From Ulota crispa (Eukaryota > Streptophyta > Bryopsida > Orthotrichales > Orthotrichaceae), in assembly GCA_963920765.1 (NCBI GenBank), contig OY987243.1, positions 14,942,001 through 15,006,000 on the forward strand: 64,000 bases of DNA. The letters run 5' to 3'. The translations under genes and the position numbers were made by a program. Numbering within the stretch: position 1 is the stretch's first letter; every line of letters starts with the position of its first letter. Of the stretch, positions 32,859 to 44,597 are shown piece after piece. The notes under the pieces were generated by a model. It was not told the origin of the DNA. It saw only the letters and a list, made by a program, of their open reading frames with translations, and made no database searches.

Positions 32859-33854
32859 AGAGAGCCCATGCTTGCATTAATTTGCACCTTGTATAAAACT
32901 CTCCAATTTTCTCGTGAGAATTCACACTATCTGTGTCATCACTGCTTTGTTCCCCTTGATTTTTCCAAAAACGCCCAAAAAAAAATATTCAAAAAAACCA
33001 TACCATTTTGTATATAAATACCAAATACCCGTTTGCACCTCATAATATTTGGTCCTAGTTATGGTTTTTTTTTTTTTTTTTCCCGCAAGCTTTGAAACCC
33101 TCCAATAGTTGTTCACAAGTCACAACACACAAAAGCCATCGTCAAGGCAGGACGATTTGCCTTGACTTGACTTCCAGGGCACCCCTGAAAGAGGACTGAT
33201 TAACTCAACACACTACTCACAAGTCCTGCCTAGCCCGGGTACCCCTGTACTCACTAATTACTGATTGATGATTACGACCGAGACTTAACTTACCAGTTAA
33301 CTTACTAATCCGGCGCGAAGGTACAAACGCCGGGACTTCCGTCACTCACAAGTCACAGTGTCACACCCTTCGTGCCTGCCCTGCCAGCCGCGCCTGCCAT
33401 GCCTGCCTGACACCACCCCAGCACACCCCAGCTCCCGTACTCGACTCCCCCTCGCCCGCCTGCACCCACCGAGGCGGGTCGACCGCGCTCCTCTGGCGCT
33501 GCAACCGAGGCAGCGACCGACCGAAGGATTGAGGAACGGAAGGGGGGGAAGAGTCTGAGCTCTAAAAGTTACTGTAAGCTTAACTTTATGTGCAGCTGGG
33601 GTGCCATCCATGACTGTTGGCTTCATAGTTCATGCTCTGCTGGAGTGCTGGTGCACCCCCCCCACCCCATCCACCCACCCCCCATTATTGTCGCTTTCAG
33701 ATGATCACACCCCCCATCGCTCACCTGCCTACCCCGCTAGCTTAGTCCTCGCATCGTCCTTGACTCCATCGCTTGCTTGATACTGCAGAGCTACAGACCT
33801 CGCCACTCTAAGCTTACTCAACCCAACTCTACCCCTTCTGGCTCGCCCTCACTC
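32859..33854 (+). promoter_or_regulatory. Promoter and first leader exon of the LRR protein gene
   Basis: Composition changes from AT-rich to C-rich from about 33130. The stretch includes a 9-bp-arm hairpin GTCAAGGCA/TGCCTTGAC (33141-33166) and C-rich tracts (33650-33690). A donor ACTC|GTAAGT at 33855 would end a leader exon and pair with the acceptor TCTTCTCAG at 34930 (inference). GC-rich open frames on both strands at 33342-33626 resemble no known protein. Confidence 0.5.
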
Positions 33855-34930
33855 GTAAGTCCCCATTCTCCTTCCCCCTATCCCTTCTCCTTCTCACTCT
33901 CTCCTGCCATCTCATCCACTTAAAGTGCTTTCACGGTTTTTCCAATTCCAGAAACTCTTCTACTTAGAAGTCTTAGCCATCCCCTCTGACTTTCGTATTT
34001 CATTCATCGTCCAAGGTCTGGCTTTTCCTCTCTGCTTCGCTTTCTGTGTGTTCAGCCATTTTGAGCCATGTTGAGCCATGTTGAACCATTTAAAGTTGGT
34101 AACTTTATGGTAGTTTCTGGAAGTGTTGAGGTGTGTTTGTTTGTTTGTTCATCGGAGTTTAGTAGGTTTTTATTATGATGTTTTTTTGGTTTTTTTTAGA
34201 CTTGTTGCTTTTATGTTCTATTGTTGGTTTCTATGCTGGTAATCAGCTAGCAGGGAGTTGCGAGATCAAGCCGTTGTAGTATTATTTAGTTTGGTAGTAT
34301 TGTCGGTAGTTGTTGTTGTTATCCTTTTTCTTACCTACAGACACGCTTGCTCTGGAGTTTGCGTTAAGGTTGCGTTGAGTTTGCATGGAGTGTTGTTCAG
34401 TTGAGCTTTTGGAGTTTCTAAATTTGGTTCCTAGTGTGTCCCTGTACTTATGGAGTTTGATAGAGAGCGAGCACGCGAGAGAATGTGTGTGTGTCTGTTC
34501 CTTGTAGTTTTAACACCATATGAGTGTTCGAAGATGCATCGTGAATTTTGATTTTGGCTGATTGGCTCATTTGCTTCTTTTTTTCTCTGGGAATATTTAT
34601 GAGTACTGAGTAGGAAGGCTTGTACAAACTGATTGAGTGTGAATGAGTGTTGGACTCGAAGCTGGCTTTAGGGTTACAAGGAAGAGTTTGCTTTCCACTT
34701 TTTAGATTAGTGTGAACAAGGTAGAGTCTTGCATTCGTCTTAGTTAGCTTTCCACTCGGATTTGCTAAATGCTCAAACCTTGTCTAAAATGAATGATATC
34801 CTGGAGTAACATGCACACTTGTTACCTTATGATTGGCTGTGGTAGCACACTTTCAAACTATGCCATGTAACCATTTGAATGAGACCCCAGCTGACAATGC
34901 TCTATCTATTTTTTTGTTCCATCTTCTCAG
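33855..34930 (+). other. Probable 5' leader intron of the LRR protein gene
   Basis: It starts GTAAGT and ends TTCTCAG, 13 bases before the ATG; T-rich throughout, as expected of a plant intron. Long first introns in plant leaders often raise expression. Not proven without a transcript. Confidence 0.55.
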
Positions 34931-34943
34931 GATTCAGAAAAAA

Positions 34944-37808
34944 ATGGCGAAACCAAATGGAGGGTTGGTGATGTTTGCACTGTTGATAGCCGCACTTGTA
35001 CCCGTCTCACTTGCAAACTCTGAAGGTAGTGCTTGTAAACTCATCACATGGGCAAACATGAACCTTTGATCAGTTTGATGTGGTGAAAGCCAAGAGCCAC
35101 GTCACTTGCAATGGAAAATCATTTTGTTCTTCATGGCTGAAGGATTTGTTCACAAATATGTCAAGATTGAGGACCTGTTTTTATTCGCAACACATGATGT
35201 GAAGACCAATGTTGGATTTGAAAATTTGAAAATTTAGCAGTTTTGACAGCTTGAAGAGGTTTTTCTGAGCATGTTTTTGGTTTCAGGGGATGCACTGTAC
35301 GCCCTGCGCCGGAGCTTGACGGACCCATCGAATGTGTTGCAGAGCTGGGACCCGACCTTGGTCAATCCTTGTACTTGGTTCCACGTTACATGTGACGGTC
35401 AAAACCGAGTCATCCGAGTGTACGTTTCTTCACTAATCCACCTCTCTTTTCTCCCTATTTAAAAATTGATGTTTTTGGCATAATGTTCGGTTCATTCAAT
35501 AGTTTTTTTATTCGATTTTGCATGTACAGGGACCTTGGAAATGCTCGCTTGTCTGGCTCATTGGTTCCTGAACTTGCAGTCCTCCAGAACCTGCAGTACC
35601 TGTAAGACTCTCCAAACCCTAAACTGGCCAATAGTGGGTATTTCAGTATCTTTTTGGAGTTGATATAAATAATGTAGGAAGCTTTTAAGAAAAACTTAGT
35701 ATTATCCGCCATACGCATTTAGACTTTCTAATTCTTAATCCAGACACATCTTTCATATCAACTACAATATTTCCTAGTATTCTTCTTAGCATTCACCACA
35801 TATTAAACAATGAAAGAGCTTCTGTACTTCAACTTTTTACCGTTAGTATCCGACCTAAGTCTTACAGTAAAATCCTTTCTGTAGGAATGGATGTCAATTA
35901 GTCTCGACCACACTACAAGGAACACAAATAAGTAGGGGAATGTGATAGATATAAGCACTTTCTGAGGTTGCTTTTTTGCTGAGGCAGGGAGTTGTACAAG
36001 AACAGCCTTACCGGATACATTCCCGAGGAACTTGGAAAGTTGAAGGTGAGTGTTTCTAAACCAAGACTTTGAAATGTTATAATTTTTTTTCATAATTTTC
36101 CTATAAATTTGGAAAAGATCGACTGACTCGGCCCTTTATAATTGGTGGATTCTGTTTGTTATTGTTGAAGTCGCTCGTGAGTTTAGACTTGTACCACAAC
36201 AACTTCACCGGGTCTATTCCTCGCTCTCTTGGGAAGCTGAGCAACTTGGTGTTTCTGTGAGTTCTCTTGGCATTCTTTTTGGTTGAAAATTTCCCTGCTT
36301 TCGCATATGCAAGTTTCTCTTGATGGTTTCAACTTTCTATTGACGAAACTTCAAATACTCTGGTTTTTCAGTCCTCGTAAGATTATTCTAATGCCAAAAT
36401 TTCAACTTTCTTAAGCTGTTTTTGTAGTTTTTTTATGCCATTTTTTGTTGATTACAGACGCCTCAATAGCAACCTGCTGACAGGTCGCATTCCACGTGGT
36501 TTGACGTCCATCACCACACTCAAAGCTGTGTAAGCCTTTCATATCAGCCCATGTTCGGGCATTAGCAAGGCATTAACCCCTATGAGTCCCTGCCTGGGAA
36601 AATGAAGCTTGTTGATCAGAAGCTATAGAAGCAAAATAGTAAATCGTGGCCTAAGAAGAACTTAAATAAACAATTTTCATTTTTGCAAGCTTTTGTTCTC
36701 TTCTTCCATCTCTACATAAACTTATTCAGAGCTTGTCACAAAAATCACCAAACACCCAATGATGAACTCTTCACACAATTTAAATTTCACAAAGATTCAA
36801 GCTCTCTACACATACTTGGATATACTTCATGCGTTCATACAGCTCCTAGTGTCAACAAGCGTTGGAAAACATTCATTGTCTGACTCTCAGACCTTGACTA
36901 AGATTTTAAATTTTGATTTTTTAGTACATAAGATTTTTTAACTGTTAATGCATTCTCGTTAGAAAGTAACTCCTAGTTCCATACCCTTCAACGACCCCTA
37001 TTGATTCTTGCCTTAATTCGTATACGGTTTGAACAAGAGAAGCTTAGGTTGATTTTTGATTTATCTATGATTAGCATTGTGGAAAGTTGCACTTTATCAT
37101 AATAGTACATACTCTAATATACTGGAACTGTGTTTTAGTTGCGTACAAGGTCTTTAAATAAAAACAATGTGCGTCTTAAATGCTTACGTGGATGCTTTTG
37201 GGTGTGCATATCTTGGGCTTCTGTTGCTCCTTTGATGATTTTTTGTTGTTCCATGTTTTGCTGCAGTGACTTGTCCAACAATAACTTGTGCGGCACCATT
37301 CCAGTTTCCGGCTCTTTCAGTCACCTTTCGGACAAGAGGTGCCTTGTCTTCCAACTTTGCCTTTTGAAAAATTTCACTTCATTTGTCCTTGCTTTCTTTT
37401 ACTCTCTCTTTGTTTTGAAGGATATCACAATACACTACTCTCAAAAGAACTCTTTCCCATTTGATTGTGAAGATTTGTGCAAGTATGAACTCAAATGCGA
37501 ATTACGGATTTTGCTTTGGATGTTACTAATTAATAATTGTGGCTTTTCAAATTATTTTCCTATTGTTCTAAATGTTGGACATGATTTTTGTCTTTCTTTT
37601 TTTCACCTTCGTTGAAGATTCTTAAACGGGTTTCAATTTTCTAAGATTTGTGAGAGATCTTTTTTGTTTACTTAGTTGAGGAAAGAGTTTTCTGATGAAG
37701 GAGATGGGACTTGGATGGGGGTGGTACTGATGCAGCTTTGAAAACAATCCTCGTCTTAATGGCCCTGAACTTGAGGGGTTTGTCCCGTATGAGATGTCTT
37801 GCCACTAG
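34944..37808 (+). CDS. Secreted leucine-rich repeat protein, SERK-like ectodomain without kinase
   Basis: Eight exons: 34944-35025, 35287-35419, 35530-35601, 35988-36045, 36171-36256, 36458-36529, 37267-37338, 37736-37808. All junctions are GT-AG with agreeing phases, giving 215 residues, close to the roughly 218 of the plant LRR1 family (Arabidopsis At5g21090-like, tomato LRP). A hydrophobic signal peptide spans about 1-25. The N-cap follows, with [17 protein letters not shown] and the Cys pair of PCTWFHVTC. Four to five 24-residue LRRs follow ([14 protein letters not shown]..., [15 protein letters not shown]..., [15 protein letters not shown]..., [14 protein letters not shown]..., [11 protein letters not shown]). 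The C-cap ends [15 protein letters not shown] and a final Cys. There is no transmembrane segment or kinase, so an apoplastic protein, possibly a partner of receptor kinases (family knowledge). Several 72-bp exons match single repeats, as in SERK genes. Intron 6 holds a TTAACCCC-type left end. Confidence 0.93.
36573..36600. mobile_element. TTAACCCC-family left end inside an LRR gene intron
   Basis: TTAACCCCTATGAGTCCC at 36573, followed by a small palindrome TCCC-TGCCT-GGGA. It lies in intron 6 (36530-37266). No matching right terminus is visible in that intron, so the copy is truncated or its right end has eroded; only the terminus is annotated. Confidence 0.45.
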
Positions 37809-38173
37809 AGGATTACCCCTGTTTCTTTTGCTGTTCATTGCTCACTCTCCTATGAAGAGCAGACTTCCGAAGTACTTGAAATTCTCCAAGTGAAATAGGA
37901 AAACTTTGTGATGCTGCGGTCAAGCTTGGCGAAGTTTTTGTGAAAATGGAAGTGGTTGAATCAAACTGAATCCCTGTTATAAAATTCTTTCCATTTCCCA
38001 AGTTGCCTTGGCGCATGAACTTTGATTTGTTGTCTTGATTTCTCCCATTTAGCTTAATTTGAAAAAATAACCCTCCAAATACTACTTCGATGAAAGAGTA
38101 TACAAATTGGATATGCTAGTTCTGTTAGAGAGAGTATGCACCACCCTAAAATACACCAAAAGATTTCATATAC
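37809..38173 (+). other. 3' untranslated region of the LRR protein gene
   Basis: Sequence after the TAG with no further coding potential; 'AATAAC' and A/T-rich stretches near 38060-38100 could serve polyadenylation. The exact end is not visible. Confidence 0.45.
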
Positions 38174-38823
38174 TTAACCCCTAAATGCCCAGATTTGGGT
38201 CTTTACAAAACTTTGAAGATGAATAAAATCTTATCAAATCATTATTTTCAGTATTTTTTTTCAATATAAGTTTTTTTTGAAGTCTACTTTCAATATCCAA
38301 AATCTGGTTTTGAAGATAAGATGAAAATTGACGATTTTTCTAATCAAGATGTTGTACAAGGGTGTCCACTGCAATCTTGAGTTTTCTAGTGTTGGAAGAT
38401 CTTGAAATTGAGCCTCAAATACACTAGAGCTTGGAGAAAAGTCCACATTAAAAGTCCACTTCAAAAAAATGTAGGCGTAGATTTTCAAAGCCATAAATTG
38501 ATTAGAGTTAGACATGTAATGACCTTAAACCTCATATTTTTTTTGGTGACCAATTTTTTATGTTTGACATGTGAAATGAGGATTAGCAGACTTTAAGTCA
38601 CTTTTGCAGTTTTAATACCCTCATGTTCAAACATTAGAATCTTTCAAAATATAAGTGATATTGTTGTGCTTTCTTTTCCCATGTAATTTCTAACATGTTC
38701 AATTTAAGTTTGTACGGTTACAATTGAAAAAAAACTTGATGGAATTTGTGAAGAGGTTGATTGATTGTTCAATTTCATGAAGAGTCCAAGAAGCTTAGAT
38801 AGGACTTGGGCACTTAAGGTTAA
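38174..38823. mobile_element. TTAACCCC-family element, copy B
   Basis: It starts TTAACCCCTAAATGCCCAG and ends with a worn GGGCACTTAAGGTTAA; TTAA at both borders. 650 bp, collinear with copy A (651 bp) over the full length with many point differences. It lacks copy A's subterminal palindrome because of a small deletion there. Confidence 0.75.
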
Positions 38824-39663
38824 ACTAATAATTGAGCACTTTGTATTGTTAAATTGAGTTTCCACGTTTGCACAAAATGTGTATTAATCTCTAAGGACCA
38901 AATAACGTTTTAATTTCGAAAGACCAAACAACGGTTGTTGTAAGCAGCATAGCAATATTAAGCATCCAGTTGTGAAAGGAAATTTGACCTCAACTCTATT
39001 GATTATTTTTATTGAAATTGTGCGCCTACAGTACCATTTTTTGGCAAATGGACTTTTGAAACTATTGAAAACATTGGCAATAACTTACAACATGAAAATT
39101 CTCAACATCACAACCATGTAACATATTCTCAAGAGTTGCATTGCCCCGAAGCACATGAAGTGTACATTGACAAGCCTTTGATATCTAGTTTTTGGTTTTG
39201 GGCAAGGTCTAAAAACCAAAAGACTCAACTTCAAGGTTTCAACACCTATGGTGTTAGTTTTTCTCATTTTTTAATATTTTTCTTTGTTGACAGAATTTAG
39301 AGTGTAAGTTAGGCTCTTCCCTTTTGGATCATCCAAAAAAATGTGAACTAATTTTTTGTACCCTTTGATATTTTATCATTTGTATGGTGAAATCAATGTA
39401 CCACCTTTGGAGATAACTATTTTCACCATGATGGACATGTCTAATGGGTTTGATTTTTTGTCACACATACTTTCAGAACACTTAAGCAACATAGTCTCAT
39501 GTGTTGCTATGCGCACACAAAAGATGAAGTTTCAAGTCCTTTTAAGACATATTTACACCTTTAGGCAATGCCCATAAATCAAGCATATTTATTTTGAATA
39601 TTATGATTTTGTCATTTATAAGAACCTAGAATTTGAAGATAAGTTAGGAGCACTCATTACCAA
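38824..39663. other. Gene-free spacer
   Basis: AT-rich. No gene recognised on either strand. Confidence 0.45.
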
Positions 39664-39838
39664 CTTTGTACCTAATGGCGTCATGCTCTACTCAAGGTAG
39701 TCATTCTAGAGCTTAAATCTAGCTATTCTATAGATAGCTTGTTGCTATTGACCAAGATGATAAGCTATCTATGGCATACCTAGATTTAAGTTCTAGAATG
39801 ACCACCATGAGTAGAGAATGATGCCATTAGATACAATG
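39664..39838. repeat. 175-bp hairpin with arms of about 77 bp
   Basis: 39664-39740 and 39761-39838 are reverse complements with roughly ten mismatches (shared 'CATTCTAGA.CTTAAATCTA' and 'ATAGATAGCTT') around a 20-base loop. The length and mismatch level resemble a plant microRNA precursor, but also a small MITE. No second copy is seen in this window. Function unknown. Confidence 0.75.
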
Positions 39839-41153
39839 TCTGTAGTGATTGTTTTTAATTCAATAGCACAAATGCAAATTCAAATTAACCTTCAAATTCT
39901 AAAGCTAAATATATAAAAAACACCTCTAGAATTCATTCCAAGGTATTTTCCTACAAGGCCAATTTTTTTTGGCATGTCAATTACTTAAAGATTCAACTAA
40001 TCAAGCATGCTATGTGGAAACTTTAAGTCTTATTATTCCAAACTTACAATAAGTTTCATACTCATACAAAATTCAGATGCCCACTCTTCTCCAACCAATA
40101 TGTAGACTTTTGCATGTGCTCCTTTGGTGTGCACTTGACCATTTCAAACTAGTATTGTGGTGGTAATTGTATGGAATAAAGAAAAAGAATCTAAAAGTAA
40201 GCATGCACTCAAAAAATAAGCTATCACTCATTAGAGAATGATTGAGGGCAGTTGCAAGAAACACTTCACGATTTTGTCTAAAACACCTTTAAAACTGGTA
40301 GTACTAGGTAGTACTATGAGCTTTTGAAATATATTTATTTTAAATAAAATAAAATATGGACAATTTGTAAAGCACTTAATAGCATACTTGTGATAATCAT
40401 ACCTAGAAATTTTTTATTCTAAAAGTTATGCACAAAAATAGAGAGATAGAAATTACTAACAAAAAGTCAATTTCCTTTTTGCTTTTTAGAAAATAGTAAA
40501 AAGAAAAGAAAAGAAAAATAGAAAATGGCCGTTTTTGATCTCTTTGAGTAGCTTCACTTGATGCTACAAGTGTTTTTGGAGGATTTTTTAATTTATTTCA
40601 CTAATGCAAGGAGAATGGATGCCCACTTTGAGACAATGTGCATGGCATGGAATTTAGAATTTCTTGAAACCTTCTAGATATCCATGTAATGCTCTACAAT
40701 AAACAACTTCCTTGATTTTTGGCACAAGCTTTGCTTCTTTGGACCCAAAATAGTACTAAAATCCCTCAAAATGGCCAAGGTAGACACCTATTTAGGGGCT
40801 GTTTAAAAATAGTAAAATAATTAAAAAAACATAAATTACTGAACGTCTATAACTTTGAAGTGAACATTACTCTGTAATTCCATGTCAAAATGACTTGGTA
40901 TGCAAATGATAGGAGCCAAAAACCACCTACAAGAGAGCAAGGAGACAAAAAATAGTACAAGTGTTTCTTGCAATCACCCTTGAATGTATTGTAAAACATT
41001 CCACTCAAGACTCCACTTTGGAATATTGAGATGTGCAATGTTTAATTTTTTGGATTTAAAATTAGGATATTGCTATTGTCATTACAATTTTGCTACCACC
41101 ACCCCAACTAGTAATGTTTGCTAGTGCCACCATGCACCACTCATACCATCTGC
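39839..41153. other. Gene-free spacer
   Basis: AT-rich; no gene. A-rich purine run AAAAGAAAAGAAAAGAAAAA near 40500. Confidence 0.45.
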
Positions 41154-41770
41154 TATTAGGAGGTTTCAGATATCTCAAAACACTAGTGAACAAATGGTTG
41201 TGAACGAGTTTTTTTTCATTGGTGAACGGGAAGTCACAAAAGTGAACTACCCATGAGGACCTCCAAGAGGTCCTCATGGCTTGTTCACGCGTGAACAACA
41301 TGAAGCCTCTCCTTCCTTGCTTTTCCCGTTAGCTTCGGTCGTGTTCTTGTTGCCCCCGCGCCTGCGCATATTTGTGTTGTTGCCTGCCTCTTGCTCTTGC
41401 TTAACACCTCTGGCTCTAGCTCCGCGCCTCTAGACAATTTGGATGCAGAGTTGATTGTCAGGTTAAGGTCATTCAAGGAATTGCAATGCGCAAGAAGCGA
41501 CAATGGTGGAGCTGAAGAGGTCTTGATTAGAAGCGGACAATTGTGGAGACAAAGGGTTCTAGATTAGAAGCAACAATGGTGGAATTCAAGAGATCCGTAC
41601 AAGATTGGTGATTGTGGGCAAAGTTGAAAGGGTGGTGAGTAGTTCACTACAATTTGGATATTTGAATGGGTGATCGTAAGGACATGAACAGTGACTTGAC
41701 TAACTTGTTCACCAATGTCATTCACGTGAACAAAATTACTGGTGAACAACATATTTGAAACCCCCTATTA
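41154..41770. mobile_element. Inverted-repeat element with TATTAGGAGGTTTCA-like ends
   Basis: The left end TATTAGGAGGTTTCAGATAT and the right end ATATTTGAAACCCCCTATT are inverted repeats. 'GTGAAC' and 'GTTCAC' motifs recur along both arms (such as CATTGGTGAAC on the left and GTTCACCAATG on the right). Inside is a 12-bp-arm palindrome at 41251-41279 and a GC-richer core (41300-41430). No coding family is recognised. Confidence 0.6.
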
Positions 41771-42808
41771 TCTCTACAACTTGCTCCCGGCCATCATGCA
41801 CTTTTGTCAACCACTAGCACACTTGTGACATTTACCATGGGCATAGTTTAAATAAAGGGGGTTGGAAGAGGTGTCAAAATGTTATCTCAAGGTTGCATAA
41901 CTTGAAAACAAGCTTGTCTTTTGAATGTAGGAAACCAAAGCATCACAAGTTGCAAATGTGTTAACAATGTCAACTAGCATGAGGTAAAAACTTCAAGTAG
42001 AAAGTGGTGACGAGAGTAATGGACATGTAACATATGGCGGCACTAGCAATAACTACATGTGGTAGTAGCAAACAAAGGGTATAGATGGTATGTGTTGAGT
42101 TGTAGGAACAAGGTGTGGTTGTAGCAAAAACCCTTAGTTGAAGTAGCATTGACAAACATTATGGTGGCAATATCATTGCCCTAAACTTAATACATGAACC
42201 CAAAACTTTAGAAATTCAAATTAGCCCCAAACTAAAATCATTTGCTTAAAACAAAAATAAATTCTACACTCATTCTTCCCCCGGGGTCGTAGAAAGCAAT
42301 GCATACTTGCCTCTCAATCAAACACATATGCCTTCAAGCTTATTTTATTGTGTATGCGTATAGGTGTACAACACCTATTAGTCCTACAACCAAATGATCA
42401 CGCAATTCTTTTCACCTTCATTATTCAACAACTTGCCATCCAAAAATGAGACGTTTGCCTTATGCAAGAAACGTCATGGAATGAAAAATTGCATTAGCAT
42501 ATTCAAAATCATTTCTTCATTGAAAATGACTTCTTCTTTGAACAAAGCCCTACTAAAATTGTGTAACATGTACATTATTTATCCTATATGTTGTATTAAA
42601 TAAAATTTGGACAATCAGCAAGGTCTAAAAATATAATAACCATGATATAAGGTCTAGAGAATCCAAAAGCTTTTGCTGATCTAGGTTGTGTAAAGTGCAT
42701 TGATGAATTCCTTCACAATGAAATCGAACCTTTATTTGAAAATTATAATTCTAAAGGGTGTGTACATCACAATTCCTTGATCACCATGACCATGTACATT
42801 CATTAGGA
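41771..42808. other. Gene-free spacer
   Basis: AT-rich; no gene or repeat recognised. Confidence 0.45.
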
Positions 42809-43112
42809 ATTAGGAAAAATATGGGGTCTCAATAAGGCTTTTATAAACAATTCTAGCCCTCCATTTATTTGGTTCCCAATGTGGGGAACAGAAAAATCAA
42901 TAAAAAAAATAAAAAATAAAAGTCTTAGAAAAAAATTAAGATTTTTTTTTGATTTGTTTGATTTTTTATTCAAAAATAATAATATCAAAGAAGCTGACGT
43001 GGCATCAATATTGCCATATCAACGTGCGCATGATTTTATTAGGAACCCAGGTTCCCATGGCTAGGGACCCCCCAAACTCAGGGCCTTATTGGGCTCCCAT
43101 ATTTTTCCTAAT
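42809..43112. mobile_element. MITE with ATTAGGAAAAATATGGGG ends, copy 2
   Basis: The same termini and interior landmarks as 12646-12971, including 'CTAGCCCTCCAT', 'AAAGTCTTAGAAAAAAAT' and 'GGTTCCCATGGCTAGGGACC'. 304 bp, collinear, differing mainly in A/T runs. Non-coding. Confidence 0.8.
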
Positions 43113-43184
43113 GCTTGGTATGCTCGGAGTGTCTCCAAATGGTCAAGAATAGCTTCAGTAAATTCTTGAATAGTCCAAATACAA

Positions 43185-43598
43185 TTAATCCATTAAGTTT
43201 TGGTCGACCAGTTCCTAGTCAATTTTGACTCTTTTTAGTTTGTAAAGAGAGCATGTCAAGGAATTTTGATGACTTGGCAAAGGAGACGGGTTTGGGGAAT
43301 TGGAAAGTAAAAAGTTTAGGACAATAACCAAGCCAATCTGAGGTGACATGTGGCTAGAGGGTTGAAATAATTAAAAGAGTACCGACTGAAAGTACACCAA
43401 TAAATGTAAAAAGACGATCATAGCAACTAAACAATGAGCATAATTCATGATGCATAGCACTAAACCCTACAAGATACTTCCATCTGTACGGTTGGATCTG
43501 TGATAAACATCTGTATTCAATAACCCTAAAATTTCCCCCAAATGGTCATACAAAAGATTGCCCACCCCCAAAATCGACTAAGGACCTTAATGGGTTAA
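43185..43598. mobile_element. TTAACCCC-family element, diverged copy K
   Basis: TTAATCCATTAAGTTTTGGTC at the left and GACTAAGGACCTTAATGGGTTAA (compared in short blocks) at the right are inverted repeats with TTAA borders. A perfect palindrome TGGTCGACCA follows the left end at 43201. 414 bp, non-coding. Confidence 0.6.
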
Positions 43599-43805
43599 AC
43601 ACGCATTCATCAATGCATGTGACACTATTGGTAACGTGTTCGGTATTCAATGCAATTCCAAATGTTAAAATTTAAATGATTTCCATAAAAAATTAACGTT
43701 TTCTTTCTTTGGTCGATACTTATATATATTATTAGTAAAATAACAAAAACAAAAGAGGTTAATGACACTAATTTTGCACCCGCACTAATAGGATAATTCA
43801 ATTGA

Positions 43806-44098
43806 GAGTGCACTATGTCGTGTATTTTGGTTGCCTAACACCAATTTTTGAAATTCTATATAATACTAATACTAGCTACTGTAGTGCTACAATAATTTTC
43901 ATAAAAATTGTCTTATTTTAAAGGACTTGGTAACAAAAATGAAGTTACAAAAAAACAAACTTGTAACATCTAGGTTGTAAACCATGTGAAATCCTAACAC
44001 CTATAGAGCTAGCTACATGCGTCTCCAAGTGGCTAAGCAATGACTCGTGAGATGACTTTCCAAGGTAAGGTAACCGAAATGCACTACTGTATGTACTG
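43806..44098. mobile_element. MITE with TGCATTTAGGTTGCC-type ends, copy 2
   Basis: GAGTGCACTATGTCGTGTATTTTGG at the left aligns, in short blocks, with the reverse complement of GGTAACCGAAATGCACTACTG at the right. Subterminal 'CTTTCCAAGGTAAGG' matches the inner part of 44655-44956. Non-coding, 293 bp. Confidence 0.6.
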
Positions 44099-44597
44099 TA
44101 TTTAGTGTGGCATTTATACATGCAAGGCCCAACACCCCTTCAATTCCACATGCAGCAAAAAATAAGAAGAAGAAAGAAACTGGGGATTGCACCAATCACG
44201 GCGCAGGACGACTTCCAAATATCTCAAGCGTAATAATATCTACAAAGAGGCACCCTAGATGCTCCCATTCAAACATGCTGCACCGTGCGATGCAAAGATA
44301 GGATCGAATCTACGGCAGGCAGGAGGACACCGAGGCATCAACCTCGATCCCTTTTGTCCGCTTCGCCAGAAGACTAGTCGTCGCTCCCATGCAAACTGTA
44401 GCATCTCTCTCTCTCCTTCGTCCCCGATCCCGACGTAAGTGCAGAAATCCCCGCAAATGTAGCCAAATTTAGCAAACATTTTCCTGAATTACTGAAATTT
44501 TCTTAAACCTGCAGCAATTGCGAACAATTGCAGTGAAAATTTTGCCTGTTTAACTCATTTTCGCAGTTTTCCAGCAACTTGAGCTGATTAGCGCAAG

